Shown here: one piece after another, positions 7,555-15,553 of the stretch
Layout of the letters: the number at the start of each line of letters is the position of its first letter
How positions within the stretch are numbered: position 1 is the first letter of the stretch
Assembly (NCBI GenBank): GCA_964356295.1
Contig: CAYHHE010000034.1
Span: forward strand, 1-25,941
Direction: 5' to 3'
Origin: CAVQGZ01 sp964356295
GTDB taxonomy: Bacteria > Actinomycetota > Actinomycetes > Jiangellales > Jiangellaceae
DNA length: 25,941 bases
Notes under the pieces: model-generated
Database searches by the model: none
Seen by the model: only the letters and a program-made list of their open reading frames with translations
Told to the model about the DNA's origin: nothing
Translations under genes and position numbers: made by a program

Positions 7555-8549
7555 GCCGACGCCGCCCTGGTCGCGGCCCGTGCGAGCCGACGCCGCCACC
7601 AGTCCGCGCGAGCCGGGTCGACGGCCAGGCGGGCCAGCCGGTGCGGCGACACCACCACCGGACGGACCGGCACCTGCGCGTCGACGGGCAGCAGCGGGTC
7701 GTCGGTGACGTCGTCTGCCAGCAGTGCCGCCGTGCCCAGCCCGCAGGCGTAGGGCAGCTCGGGCAGAGCGGCGGCCAGCGCCACCCCCGCTGCCAGGCCC
7801 ACACTGCTGTCCAGGGCGCTGGAGACCACCACAGGAAGCCCCAGCCGCTCGGCCAGCCGGAGCCCGGCCCGCACCCCGCCGATGGGCGCCACCTTGAGGA
7901 CCACGATGTCGGCGGCGCCCGATCGGCGTACCTGCTCGGGATCGGCTCCGCGGCGCACCGACTCGTCCGCGGCCACCGGGATGTCCAGGGCCCGGCGTAC
8001 CCGCGCCAGGCCGTCGGCGTCCGGGCACGGCTGCTCGACGTACTCCAACCCACCCGCTGCCCGGTCGTAGGCAGGCAGCAGCGCGATCGCGGTGCCGGGG
8101 TCCCAGGCGCCGTTGGCGTCGACGCGGATCCGGCCGGCGGGGCCGAGCAGGTCGCGTACCGCCGCGAGCCTGTCCAGGTCCTCGGCGAGGGTCTGGTGCG
8201 GGTCGGCGACCTTCACCTTCGCGGTCGTGGCCCCCGGGACGCGCTCGAGCACCGCGCGGACCTGGTCGGGACCGACCGCCGGCACGGTCGCGTTGACCGG
8301 GATGCTCGTGCGTCGCGCAGCCGGCCAGCCGTCGAACGCGGCCTCCCGAGTGGCCTGCCACCAGCGGCTGGCCTCGAGGTCGTCGTACTCGACGAACGGC
8401 GCGAACTCCGCCCAGCCTGCCGGCCCGCGGGCCAGCAGCACCTCGCGGCCGGTCAGGCCGCGAAACGGCACGGCCAGCGGCAGGCGGACGACGGCCGCCG
8501 CGGCGACCAGGTCTGCCGCAGTGGCGCCTGGTGTCGGCTCGCGGGACAT
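7551..8549 (-). CDS. menC: o-Succinylbenzoate synthase (enolase superfamily)
   Basis: MenC dehydrates SHCHC to o-succinylbenzoate. The 332-residue protein shows the enolase-superfamily active site: the KxK pair in TTAKVKVAD (K111 and K113), metal ligands D144 (RVDANGAW), E172 (YVEQPC) and D195 (AADES), and the second general acid-base lysine K219 in VVLKVAP. The ATG at 8549 is preceded by GGGAGG with nine bases spacing, which sets the start. It diverges from menB across only 19 bases and overlaps menD by four bases. The promoter for menCD is not obvious; it would have to lie within the 5' end of menB. Relatives include N-acylamino acid racemases, but the men context is clear. Confidence 0.93.
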   Translation of the reverse strand: MSREPTPGATAADLVAAAAVVRLPLAVPFRGLTGREVLLARGPAGWAEFAPFVEYDDLEASRWWQATREAAFDGWPAARRTSIPVNATVPAVGPDQVRAVLERVPGATTAKVKVADPHQTLAEDLDRLAAVRDLLGPAGRIRVDANGAWDPGTAIALLPAYDRAAGGLEYVEQPCPDADGLARVRRALDIPVAADESVRRGADPEQVRRSGAADIVVLKVAPIGGVRAGLRLAERLGLPVVVSSALDSSVGLAAGVALAAALPELPYACGLGTAALLADDVTDDPLLPVDAQVPVRPVVVSPHRLARLAVDPARADWWRRRLARAATRAASA

Positions 8550-8555
8550 GGGACC

Positions 8556-8561
8556 TATCCT
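8556..8561 (+). promoter_or_regulatory. Candidate -10 box of menB-menE-menA (leaderless)
   Basis: TATCCT fits TANNNT closely and lies seven bases before the menB GTG at 8569. No Shine-Dalgarno sequence precedes that GTG, so a leaderless transcript is likely. No clear -35 box is visible. The box lies in the 19-base gap between menC and menB. Confidence 0.55.
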
Positions 8562-8568
8562 CCCGCGA

Positions 8569-9477
8569 GTGAGCGCCGAGTCGTCCAACCCGTTCGATCC
8601 AGCGGTGTGGCGGGAGGTCGACGGCTTCGACCTCACCGACATCACCTACCACAGGCACGTCGAGCTGCCGGTCGTCCGGGTCGCCTTCGACCGGCCCGAG
8701 GTCCGCAACGCCTTTCGCCCGCACACCGTCGACGAGCTGTACGCCGCGCTGGACCACGCCCGGTGCTCCTCCGACGTGGGGTGCGTGCTGCTCACCGGCA
8801 ACGGTCCGTCGCCGGTCGACGGCGGCTGGGCGTTCTGCTCCGGCGGGGACCAGCGCATCCGTGGCCGTGACGGCTACCGCTACGCCGACGGCGACACCGG
8901 CGACACCATCGATCCGGCTCGCGCGGGGCGGCTGCACATCCTGGAGGTGCAGCGGCTCATCCGCACCATGCCCAAGGTGGTGATCTGTGTGGTCCCGGGC
9001 TGGGCGGCCGGGGGCGGGCACAGCCTGCACGTCGTCTGCGACCTCACCCTGGCCAGCGCCGAGCACGCCCGGTTCAAGCAGACCGACGCCGACGTCGGGT
9101 CCTTCGACGCCGGCTATGGCTCGGCCTACCTCGCCCGCCAGGTCGGGCAGAAGTTCGCCCGCGAGGTCTTCTTCCTCGGACGGGCCCACTCCGCGCAGGA
9201 GGCGCATCGGATGGGCATGGTCAACGCGGTGGTGCCGCACGCCGAGCTGGAGCGCGAGGCCATCGCCTGGGCCGCCACCATCACCGCCAAGAGCCCGACG
9301 GCGCAGCGGATGCTGAAGTTCGCCTTCAACCTGTGCGACGACGGCCTGATGGGGCAGCAGGTGTTCGCCGGCGAGGCGACCCGACTGGCCTACCTGACCG
9401 ACGAGGCGGTCGAGGGGCGCGACGCGTTCCTGGAGAAGCGTCGAGCGGAGTTCGAACGCTTCGGCTGGGCCTACTGA
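8569..9477 (+). CDS. menB: 1,4-Dihydroxy-2-naphthoyl-CoA synthase
   Basis: MenB closes the second ring, turning o-succinylbenzoyl-CoA into dihydroxynaphthoyl-CoA. The 302-residue crotonase-fold protein has the oxyanion-hole regions FCSGGDQRIRGRDGY (from 89) and VPGWAAGGGHSLHVVCDL (142-159). The active-site stretch is QTDADVGSFDAGYGSAY (171-187). Position D173 is an aspartate as in the Mycobacterium tuberculosis enzyme, whereas E. coli has a glycine there and uses bicarbonate. This predicts the bicarbonate-independent type. D180 matches the conserved substrate-contact aspartate. The start GTG at 8569 follows a TATCCT box by seven bases. The menE gene follows after three bases. Confidence 0.95.
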   Translation: MSAESSNPFDPAVWREVDGFDLTDITYHRHVELPVVRVAFDRPEVRNAFRPHTVDELYAALDHARCSSDVGCVLLTGNGPSPVDGGWAFCSGGDQRIRGRDGYRYADGDTGDTIDPARAGRLHILEVQRLIRTMPKVVICVVPGWAAGGGHSLHVVCDLTLASAEHARFKQTDADVGSFDAGYGSAYLARQVGQKFAREVFFLGRAHSAQEAHRMGMVNAVVPHAELEREAIAWAATITAKSPTAQRMLKFAFNLCDDGLMGQQVFAGEATRLAYLTDEAVEGRDAFLEKRRAEFERFGWAY

Positions 9478-9480
9478 GCC

Positions 9481-10626
9481 GTGCGCGCCGTGCAGGTGGT
9501 GCCTGCCGAGGGTGGTCCGAGCGACCTGCGGCGGCTGCTGCGCCCGCTGGAGCGCGCGATGGCAGGGGACGACGCACCGGCAGTGGCGGTGGTTCCGACC
9601 GGTCCACCGGCATGGCAGCGCACGGTGCGCGACGCTGTGGCGCCGCAGCGTCCCGTGGACGGCTGCCTGGTGCTGGTGACCTCCGGCTCCACCGGCAGCC
9701 CGTCCGCTGTGGTGCTGTCGGCACCGGCGCTGGCGCACTCGGCGTCGGCGATGGCCCAGCGGCTCGGGGGGCCGGGGTCCTGGCTGCTGGCGCTGCCGTT
9801 GGCCCACGTCGCCGGGGTGATGGTGGCCGTGCGGGCGTTGGTCGCCGGGACCGGTGTCGTCGCCGCCGACCCTGGCCCGGAGGGGTTCGTCGCGGCGGCG
9901 ACGAGGCTGGCGGGGCCGCGTCGCTACGTCTCGCTGGTCCCCACCCAGCTGCGCCGGCTCCTGCAGGCCGGGGAGGCGGCACGGGCGGCCCTGGCCGGCT
10001 TCGACACCGTCCTCGTCGGCGGCGCTGCCCTGCCTCCCTGGCTGCGGCAGAGCGCCACGGACGCCGGTGTCACCGTCGCGGAGTCCTACGGGATGACCGA
10101 GACCTGCGGGGGGTGCGTGCTGGACGGCAGCCCGCTGCGCGGGGTGGAGGTCCGGGTCGGGGACGACAGGAGGATCGCGGTGGCCGGCCCGGTGCTGGCC
10201 TCGTCCCGCCGCGAGCCGGACGGTGACGTGCCGCTCACCGACGATGGCTGGCTTGCGACGCAGGACCTGGGCCGGTGGGACGGGGAGTCCCTGCGGGTGC
10301 TGGGCCGGGTGGACGAGGTCGTGCTCAGCGGCGGTGTCACGGTGCCGTTGGCGGCCGTGGACGGGATGCTGGCCGAGCATCCCGACCTGGCTGACGCCGC
10401 CGCGGTGGGGATCCCCGACGAGGAGTGGGGAACCAAGGTCGTGGCGCTCGCCGTCGCCCGGGACCGGGACCACCCGCCGACACTGGAGCAGGTGCGGGAG
10501 TTCGTCGCCGCGCGGGCCGAGCCCGGCTTCGTGCCCGCCGACCTTCGGCTCCTCGAGCGGTTGCCGCGTCCAGCACCGGGCAAGGTGGACCGGGCGGCGC
10601 TGGCCCGGCTGGTCCAGGAGCGCTGA
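9481..10626 (+). CDS. menE: o-Succinylbenzoate--CoA ligase
   Basis: MenE activates o-succinylbenzoate with ATP and CoA, supplying the substrate of MenB. The 381-residue protein is a short member of the adenylate-forming family, as is usual for actinobacterial MenE. The P-loop is VTSGSTGSPSAV (66-77), where serine and alanine replace the usual Lys-Gly. SYGMTETCGG is motif A5, and LGRWDGESLRVLGRVDEVVLS covers A7-A8. The C-terminal catalytic lysine K368 lies in RPAPGKVDRAAL. The GTG start at 9481 is three bases after the menB stop, and menA begins three bases after its own stop, so the three genes form an operon. The family is clear, and the context gives the substrate. Confidence 0.92.
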   Translation: MRAVQVVPAEGGPSDLRRLLRPLERAMAGDDAPAVAVVPTGPPAWQRTVRDAVAPQRPVDGCLVLVTSGSTGSPSAVVLSAPALAHSASAMAQRLGGPGSWLLALPLAHVAGVMVAVRALVAGTGVVAADPGPEGFVAAATRLAGPRRYVSLVPTQLRRLLQAGEAARAALAGFDTVLVGGAALPPWLRQSATDAGVTVAESYGMTETCGGCVLDGSPLRGVEVRVGDDRRIAVAGPVLASSRREPDGDVPLTDDGWLATQDLGRWDGESLRVLGRVDEVVLSGGVTVPLAAVDGMLAEHPDLADAAAVGIPDEEWGTKVVALAVARDRDHPPTLEQVREFVAARAEPGFVPADLRLLERLPRPAPGKVDRAALARLVQER

Positions 10627-10629
10627 GCG

Positions 10630-11505
10630 GTGGCGAGAGCGGCACAGTGGTGGCAGGGGGCGCGGCCACGGACGTTGCCCGCGGCAGTCGCGCCGGTGCT
10701 CGTCGGCACCGGTGCGGCCGCGGCGGCGGACTCGGCCGTGCCGGCGCGCGCACTGCTGGCCCTCGGGGTGGCGCTGGCGCTGCAGGTGGGGGTCAACTAC
10801 GCCAACGACTACGCCGACGGGGTAAGAGGCACCGATGCCGATCGGGTCGGGCCGATGCGACTGGTGGGCTCGGGCGCCGCCTCGGCCGACGCGGTCCGCC
10901 GAGCCGCCATCCTCGCCCTGGGGACCGCAGGGGTCATGGGGCTGGTGCTGATCGCGCTGATCGGGCAGTGGTGGCTGCTCGGCGTAGGGGCCCTGGCGGT
11001 GGCCGCCGCGTGGGGCTACACCGGCGGGAGCCGGCCGTACGGGTACCGGGGCCTGGGCGAACTGGCGGTGTTCGTGTTCTTCGGGCTGGTGGCCACGGTC
11101 GGGACCACCTACGTGCAGGTGCTGGCGGTCACCCTTCCGTCGCTGCTGGGAGGGATGGCCGTGGGGTGCCTGGCCACCGCGATCCTGGTGGTGAACAACC
11201 TGCGTGACCGCCCCGGGGACCAGTCCAGCGGGAAGCTGACCCTGGCGGTGCGGCTCGGGGACGTGCGCACCCGACAGCTGTTCCTGCTGCTGCTGGCCGG
11301 GGCGTACGCGGCCGCTGCTGCGGTCGCGCTGGCCGGCTTCCCGCGGGCCCTGCTGGCGTGGCTGTCGCTGCCGTGGGCGGTGCGGGCGGCCGCCCCGGTG
11401 CAGCGTGGGGCCGCCGGGCCGGCGCTGGTGCCGGCCCTGGTGGACACCGCCCGGGCGGAGCTGGGGCTAGCGCTCGGGCTCACCGCCGGGCTCCTCCTGG
11501 GCTGA
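10630..11505 (+). CDS. menA: 1,4-Dihydroxy-2-naphthoate prenyltransferase
   Basis: MenA attaches the polyprenyl side chain to dihydroxynaphthoate in the membrane, giving demethylmenaquinone, the MenG substrate. The 291-residue UbiA-superfamily protein begins RAAQWWQGARPRTLPAAVAPV. It has the first Asp-rich motif NYANDYADGVRGTDADR, the second motif NNLRDRPGDQSSGK, and about eight hydrophobic membrane segments. The GTG start at 10630 follows menE by three bases. The last 39 bases overlap, on the opposite strand, the 3' end of the DUF4229 gene. All residues expected of MenA are in place. Confidence 0.95.
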   Translation: MARAAQWWQGARPRTLPAAVAPVLVGTGAAAAADSAVPARALLALGVALALQVGVNYANDYADGVRGTDADRVGPMRLVGSGAASADAVRRAAILALGTAGVMGLVLIALIGQWWLLGVGALAVAAAWGYTGGSRPYGYRGLGELAVFVFFGLVATVGTTYVQVLAVTLPSLLGGMAVGCLATAILVVNNLRDRPGDQSSGKLTLAVRLGDVRTRQLFLLLLAGAYAAAAAVALAGFPRALLAWLSLPWAVRAAAPVQRGAAGPALVPALVDTARAELGLALGLTAGLLLG

Positions 11506-11724
11506 GCCGCCCTCGTCCAGACGCTGCTCGATGGTCTGACGCCGCGCGGTCAGCGACGTCGACACCTCGTCCCGTGCCCGGCTCAGCACGACGATCGAGA
11601 CGATGCCGGACAGCAGCAGGGCCGCGAGCAGCAGCAGCCAGTCGCGCAGCCCGACCAGGTAGAGCACCCCGGCGGTCACGGCCAGCAGCACCAGGCGCAG
11701 CAGCGTGTACTTGAGCAGGGCCAT
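11467..11724 (-). CDS. Small two-helix membrane protein, DUF4229 family
   Basis: The 85-residue product has two hydrophobic helices at about residues 5-24 and 28-47, followed by a charged tail (SRARDEVSTSLTARRQTIEQ and on). The start MALLKYTLLRL and the arrangement match the actinobacterial DUF4229 family, whose function is unknown. The ATG at 11724 lies nine bases after the stop of the dehydratase gene, so the two are probably cotranscribed. Its 3' end overlaps the convergent menA gene by 39 bases. Proximity to menA is seen in other actinobacteria, but no role in quinone synthesis has been shown. Confidence 0.8.
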   Translation of the reverse strand: MALLKYTLLRLVLLAVTAGVLYLVGLRDWLLLLAALLLSGIVSIVVLSRARDEVSTSLTARRQTIEQRLDEGGSAQEEPGGEPER

Positions 11725-11733
11725 GCCTCATCA

Positions 11734-12693
11734 TCACCCATCCGCTCCGGCCCGGTTGCCACCGGACACCACCGCCACGTCGATCCCGTCGGCGAGGCGG
11801 CCGCTCGCGCGGGCAGCCGCAACCGACACCGCCCCGCTGGGCTCGGCGCGCACGCCCGCCTCGTCCAGCCAGTCCATGGCCTGCAGGATCTGCTCCTCGG
11901 TCACGGTCACCACGCCGATCCGCAGGGCGTGCAGGTGCTGCCACGGACGCTCGCCCACGCTTGGCAGCCGCAGCCCGTCGGCGACGGTGCGCCCGGTGTC
12001 GCTGACCGGCCAGGTCACCCGCCGACCACGGGCGACGCTCTCGGCAAAGTCGCCGGCCAGCTCGGGCTCGGCTCCGACGACGGTGACCGATGCGTCAGTG
12101 CCCACCACCGCCACGGCGATGCCGCTGAGCAGCCCGCCACCGCCCACCGGCGCCCACACCCGACGCACCGCCTGTCCAGCCTCCGCGGCTTGGGCAAGGA
12201 TCTCCAGCCCGACCGTCCCCTGGCCGGCCATCACGTCCTCGTGGTCGAACGGGGGGACCATCGTCATCCCGGCTGCGGCCAGTACCGCAGCCCGGCTGGC
12301 CCGCTGCGCGGCGGGAACGACCTCGACGTGGGCGCCGGCGGCTCGGATCGCTGCCACCTTGTGCGCCAGCGCAGTGTCCGGGACGACGACCGTGGCGGGG
12401 CAGCCGAGCTCCCGGGCCGCCTCGGCGAGGGCCCGGCCGTGGTTGCCCGAGGAGTGGGTGACCACCCCCCCGGCCCGCTGCGCCGCGGTCAGGGCCGTCA
12501 ATGCGGCGAACGCCCCCCGGGCCTTGAACGCGCCCGAGCGCTGCTGGTTCTCCAGCTTGAGCCACAGCCCCGGCTCGGGGCTGGGTACCAGGGGGGTCTG
12601 GCCGACGTGGGGTGCGATGCGCCGGGCGGCCGCCTGCACGTCGCGCACGGTGATCGTCACCGTCGCAGCCCGTCCTGCGGTTCCCCCTGCCAC
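11734..12693 (-). CDS. PLP-dependent threonine/serine dehydratase, short form
   Basis: This is a fold-type II PLP enzyme of 319 residues. The PLP lysine is K57 in RSGAFKARG, the substrate and PLP contacts include HSSGNHGRALA (80-90), and the phosphate-binding glycine loop is VGGGGLLSG. These are features of threonine ammonia-lyase (threonine to 2-oxobutanoate) and related serine dehydratases and racemases. It ends right after the catalytic domain, so it lacks the C-terminal ACT regulatory domain of biosynthetic IlvA. A catabolic or feedback-insensitive enzyme is inferred. The GTG at 12693 has an AGGG sequence six bases upstream; other GTGs lie a few codons inside, so the start is not certain. 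Confidence 0.83.
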   Translation of the reverse strand: MAGGTAGRAATVTITVRDVQAAARRIAPHVGQTPLVPSPEPGLWLKLENQQRSGAFKARGAFAALTALTAAQRAGGVVTHSSGNHGRALAEAARELGCPATVVVPDTALAHKVAAIRAAGAHVEVVPAAQRASRAAVLAAAGMTMVPPFDHEDVMAGQGTVGLEILAQAAEAGQAVRRVWAPVGGGGLLSGIAVAVVGTDASVTVVGAEPELAGDFAESVARGRRVTWPVSDTGRTVADGLRLPSVGERPWQHLHALRIGVVTVTEEQILQAMDWLDEAGVRAEPSGAVSVAAARASGRLADGIDVAVVSGGNRAGADG

Positions 12694-12697
12694 GACC

Positions 12698-12703
12698 TAC
12701 CCT
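12698..12703 (+). promoter_or_regulatory. Candidate -10 box of the PLDc_N-type gene
   Basis: TACCCT fits TANNNT. Transcription would start near 12710, giving a short leader that carries the ribosome binding site GGAGGG (12719-12724) five bases before the ATG at 12730. No good -35 box was seen. It lies in the 36-base divergent gap upstream of the dehydratase gene. Confidence 0.5.
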
Positions 12704-12729
12704 GGTGGTACTGGGAAGGGAGGGTCAGG

Positions 12730-12984
12730 ATGGGGCGCGCGCTGCCGATCGTGCTGCTGGTGGCCGTCACGGTGTACGCCCTCGTGGAGGCCGTGCTGAC
12801 CCCGCGCCAGCACCTGCCGAGAAAGGTCTGGTGGGTGCTGGGGATCGTGCTGCTCCCGGTGCTCGGGCCTGCTGCGTGGTTCGTGGTGGGCCGCCGTTCG
12901 AGGCGGGCACCAGGCCAGCAGAGCGGAGGTCCGGCCCACCCGATCGCCCCGGACGACGACCCTGACTTCTTGCGCGGGCTCTAG
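12730..12984 (+). CDS. Small membrane protein with PLDc_N domain
   Basis: The 84-residue product has two membrane helices, at about residues 4-22 and 34-53, joined by LTPRQHLPRKVWW. The second ends in PVLGPAAWFVVGR. This pattern matches the PLDc_N family, named after the N-terminus of cardiolipin synthases and phospholipase D-like proteins, but no catalytic HKD domain follows. The tail is polar and acidic at the end. A GGAGGG ribosome binding site sets the start. It converges on ccsB with a 17-base gap that holds no terminator hairpin. Its function is unknown; similar small proteins occur next to cytochrome c maturation genes in actinobacteria. Confidence 0.8.
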   Translation: MGRALPIVLLVAVTVYALVEAVLTPRQHLPRKVWWVLGIVLLPVLGPAAWFVVGRRSRRAPGQQSGGPAHPIAPDDDPDFLRGL

Positions 12985-13001
12985 GCACGCACCGCCACGG
13001 G

Positions 13002-13958
13002 TCACACCCCACCGTAGGAGTGGAGCCCGGCGAAGGCGATGTTCACCCCGAAGAAGTTGAACAGCAGCGTCGAGTACGCCACCAGCGAGATGACCGCGGC
13101 ACGCCGGCCGCGCCATCCGGCGGTGGTCCTCGCGTGCAGGTAGGCGGCGTACACGATCCAGGTGATCAGTGACCAGGTCTCCTTGGGGTCCCATCCCCAG
13201 TAGCGGCCCCAGGCATACTCGGCCCAGATCGCGCCGGCGATGACCGCGAAGGTCCACACCGGGAAGCCGAAGGCGGTCACCCGGTAGGCCACCCGGTCCA
13301 GGGTGGCCGCGCTCGGCAGGCGGGAGACGAGGCGACCCTCAGTCCGGTCGCGCCGCTCGGCCGTGTCGCGCACCAGGTAGAGGGTGGTGGCGACCATGCT
13401 GAGAGTGAAGAACGCAGCCGCCAGGGTGGCCGCGGCGACGTGGATCACCAGCCACGGGGAGCGCAGCGCCGGGACCAGCGGGGCCGCGGGAATGTAGAGC
13501 ACGGTGACGGCCAGCCCGAGGGTCAGCAGCAGCACGCCGGTCACCCAGACCGCGAAGGAGCGCAGGTCGTAGCGCCGGGCCAGGACGAGGAAGGCCACCG
13601 CGACGAGGAACGCGCCGGTGATGGCGAACTCGTACATGTTGCCCCACGGAACCCGCCCGGCCGCCAGACCCCGCAGCAGCACGCCGACGCCGAGGATGGC
13701 GGTACCCAGCACGAACGTGCCGCGCCCGACCCCCCACCACCTCGAGGTCGCGGGCTCCCCCGATGTCGGCTCGGACGGCCGCGCTGCCGGCTGCTCGGCC
13801 GGGCCGCCCACGCCCACGGCCACGGCCACGGTCGTGGTGAGCCGCGTCGGCGCTCCGAAGGCCAGGTCAGCGGCGAAAGCGGCCAGCGCGACCGCCCAGA
13901 CGATCATGGCCGCGTCGACGAGAACGTTGCTCAGGTAAGCCGCGGTGTCGGCGTTCAC
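13002..13958 (-). CDS. ccsB: Cytochrome c biogenesis protein CcsB (heme handling, system II)
   Basis: CcsB (ResC/CcsA type) works with ResB to carry heme across the membrane and attach it to apocytochrome c. The 318-residue protein has about eight membrane helices. The tryptophan-rich WWD heme-binding motif is WGRYWGWDPKETW (250-262). Conserved histidines are H173 (VIHVA), H275 (YLHAR) and H313 (GLHSY), which fit external and internal heme ligands. WGNMYEF (105-111) is also typical. The GTG start at 13958 overlaps the resB stop by four bases. It is the last gene of the long leftward run that begins with rex. Confidence 0.95.
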   Translation of the reverse strand: MNADTAAYLSNVLVDAAMIVWAVALAAFAADLAFGAPTRLTTTVAVAVGVGGPAEQPAARPSEPTSGEPATSRWWGVGRGTFVLGTAILGVGVLLRGLAAGRVPWGNMYEFAITGAFLVAVAFLVLARRYDLRSFAVWVTGVLLLTLGLAVTVLYIPAAPLVPALRSPWLVIHVAAATLAAAFFTLSMVATTLYLVRDTAERRDRTEGRLVSRLPSAATLDRVAYRVTAFGFPVWTFAVIAGAIWAEYAWGRYWGWDPKETWSLITWIVYAAYLHARTTAGWRGRRAAVISLVAYSTLLFNFFGVNIAFAGLHSYGGV

Positions 13959-15553
13959 GCCAGTTCCTCCTCAACGCAGCGCGCGATCGCCGCGAGCTCC
14001 TCGTCCAGGTCGCCGGTGTCGCCGGAGGCCACCCGGTCCAGGCCGGCGACAGTCACCACGGTAGTCGGTCCGCCGCCCGCCGCCTCCTCGCGCAGCCGAA
14101 CCCAGACCCGGCGGCGGCGTACGAACAGGGTCGGCAACAGGCCGAGCACGGCCAGCACGGCACCCAGGAGCGCCAGGCCCTTCCCGGCGTTCCGGCTGAC
14201 CTGCAGGTTCACCCAGGTCGACACACCGTCGAAGGTCACCGACCCCGCGCCGTCCGGCAGCGTGACGGTGCTGCCCGGCTCCAGCGCCGCTCGGAACGGC
14301 TCGGAGTCCGCCTCGAGCTGCTGCATCCCGGTGGTGTCCAGCCGGTACACCGACTGGGTGACGCCGTCGTCGAGCCCCAGGTCGCCCTGCCAGGCGGTCA
14401 GAACCAGGACCGGGTTGCCCAGCCCGGGGAACACCGACTGCGGCCCGTCCGGACCGATCACCCCGGTCGGCAGGAAGACTCCCTGCAGGCCGAGGTCGGG
14501 CGCCGCTGCCTGCGGCACCTTGACGACCCCGGTCGAGGTGAACGACTCGTCCTGCGGCAGGAACGGAACCGGCTGGGAGAACAGCACGGTGCCGTCCGGT
14601 CCGCGCACGGTGATCTGCGGCGCGTAGCCGGGGTTGAGCAGGTGGACCAGGGTGCCCTCGACCGACAGCGGGCTGTTGACCCGGATGACCCGGTCCTGCT
14701 CGGGGGCACCGGGGGACTCCACGAGCCGCACCCTGGCCTCGAAGTCGTCCGGGGTGCCCAGGGCCGGCCCGTCGGCGACGAACTCCATGACGAACTCGTC
14801 CACGGTGAGGGCGAACGGCGGGAGGTCGGCGGGGTCGAAGCGTGCACCGGCGGTGAGCCCGTCGTACTGGATCGGGGAGTTGGCGAACCCCTCCCCCTCG
14901 ACGACCAGGACGCTGCCGCGGTAGCCGAACAGGCTGCCGGCGGCGACGGCTACCAGCACCAGGACGAGGGCCAGGTGGAACAGCAGGTTGCCGGTCTCCT
15001 TGAGGTAGCCGCGCTCCGCGGACAGCGCGGTGCCCACACTGTCCGGGCCCCGCGCATCGGGGACCCGGCGCACCCGGAACCGCCGGGACGCCAGCACACG
15101 CTCGGCCGCCTCCAGGGCGCGCTCCGGTTGCGCCGTCACGCTGACCTCGCGGTGCGCGGGCAGGCGCTCCAGGTGCCGGGGCGGGGCCGGCGGACGGCTG
15201 CGCAGCGCCCGCCAGTGCACCCCGATGCGGGGAACGATGCACCCGACGAGGGAGATCATCAGCAGCAGGTAGATCGAGGCGAACCACGGCGTGGAGTACA
15301 CGTCGAACAGGCCCAGTCGCTCGGCCCACACCGCGAGGTCGGGGTTGCGCTGTGCCCAGTCCGCCGCGGCCAGCGGGTTGGCCTCGCGCTGCGGCACGAT
15401 CGAGCCGGGGACGGCGGCGACGGCCAGCAGGAACAGCAGGAACAGGGCCACCCGCATCGAGGTCAGCTGCCGCCACGACCAGCGGGCGAGCTGCAGCGGC
15501 CCGAGGCCCGCCGGGGTCTCCGGCTCGGCCGGGCGCTGCAGCGTCTGAGTCAC
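13955..15553 (-). CDS. resB: Cytochrome c biogenesis protein ResB
   Basis: ResB is the partner of CcsB in the system II cytochrome c synthetase. The 532-residue protein has the ResB layout: N-terminal helices around residues 36-55 and 90-111, a third helix near 195-215 (LLFHLALVLVLVAVAAGSLFG), a large extracytoplasmic domain, and a final helix GLALLGAVLAVLGLLPTLFV before a charged cytoplasmic tail. The family sequences VPQREANP and ERGYLKETGNLLFH are present. The GTG at 15553 overlaps the ccdA stop as GTGA. Open sequence further upstream in this frame overlaps ccdA and resA and is a shadow. Confidence 0.94.
   Translation of the reverse strand: MTQTLQRPAEPETPAGLGPLQLARWSWRQLTSMRVALFLLFLLAVAAVPGSIVPQREANPLAAADWAQRNPDLAVWAERLGLFDVYSTPWFASIYLLLMISLVGCIVPRIGVHWRALRSRPPAPPRHLERLPAHREVSVTAQPERALEAAERVLASRRFRVRRVPDARGPDSVGTALSAERGYLKETGNLLFHLALVLVLVAVAAGSLFGYRGSVLVVEGEGFANSPIQYDGLTAGARFDPADLPPFALTVDEFVMEFVADGPALGTPDDFEARVRLVESPGAPEQDRVIRVNSPLSVEGTLVHLLNPGYAPQITVRGPDGTVLFSQPVPFLPQDESFTSTGVVKVPQAAAPDLGLQGVFLPTGVIGPDGPQSVFPGLGNPVLVLTAWQGDLGLDDGVTQSVYRLDTTGMQQLEADSEPFRAALEPGSTVTLPDGAGSVTFDGVSTWVNLQVSRNAGKGLALLGAVLAVLGLLPTLFVRRRRVWVRLREEAAGGGPTTVVTVAGLDRVASGDTGDLDEELAAIARCVEEELA

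Noticed and set aside
7555..10473. Large open frame upstream of menD on the minus strand
   Set aside because: It runs antisense through menB and menE and through menC in another frame. The sequence is low-complexity G/A/R/P-rich, and menD has a clear GTGA-coupled start at 7554.
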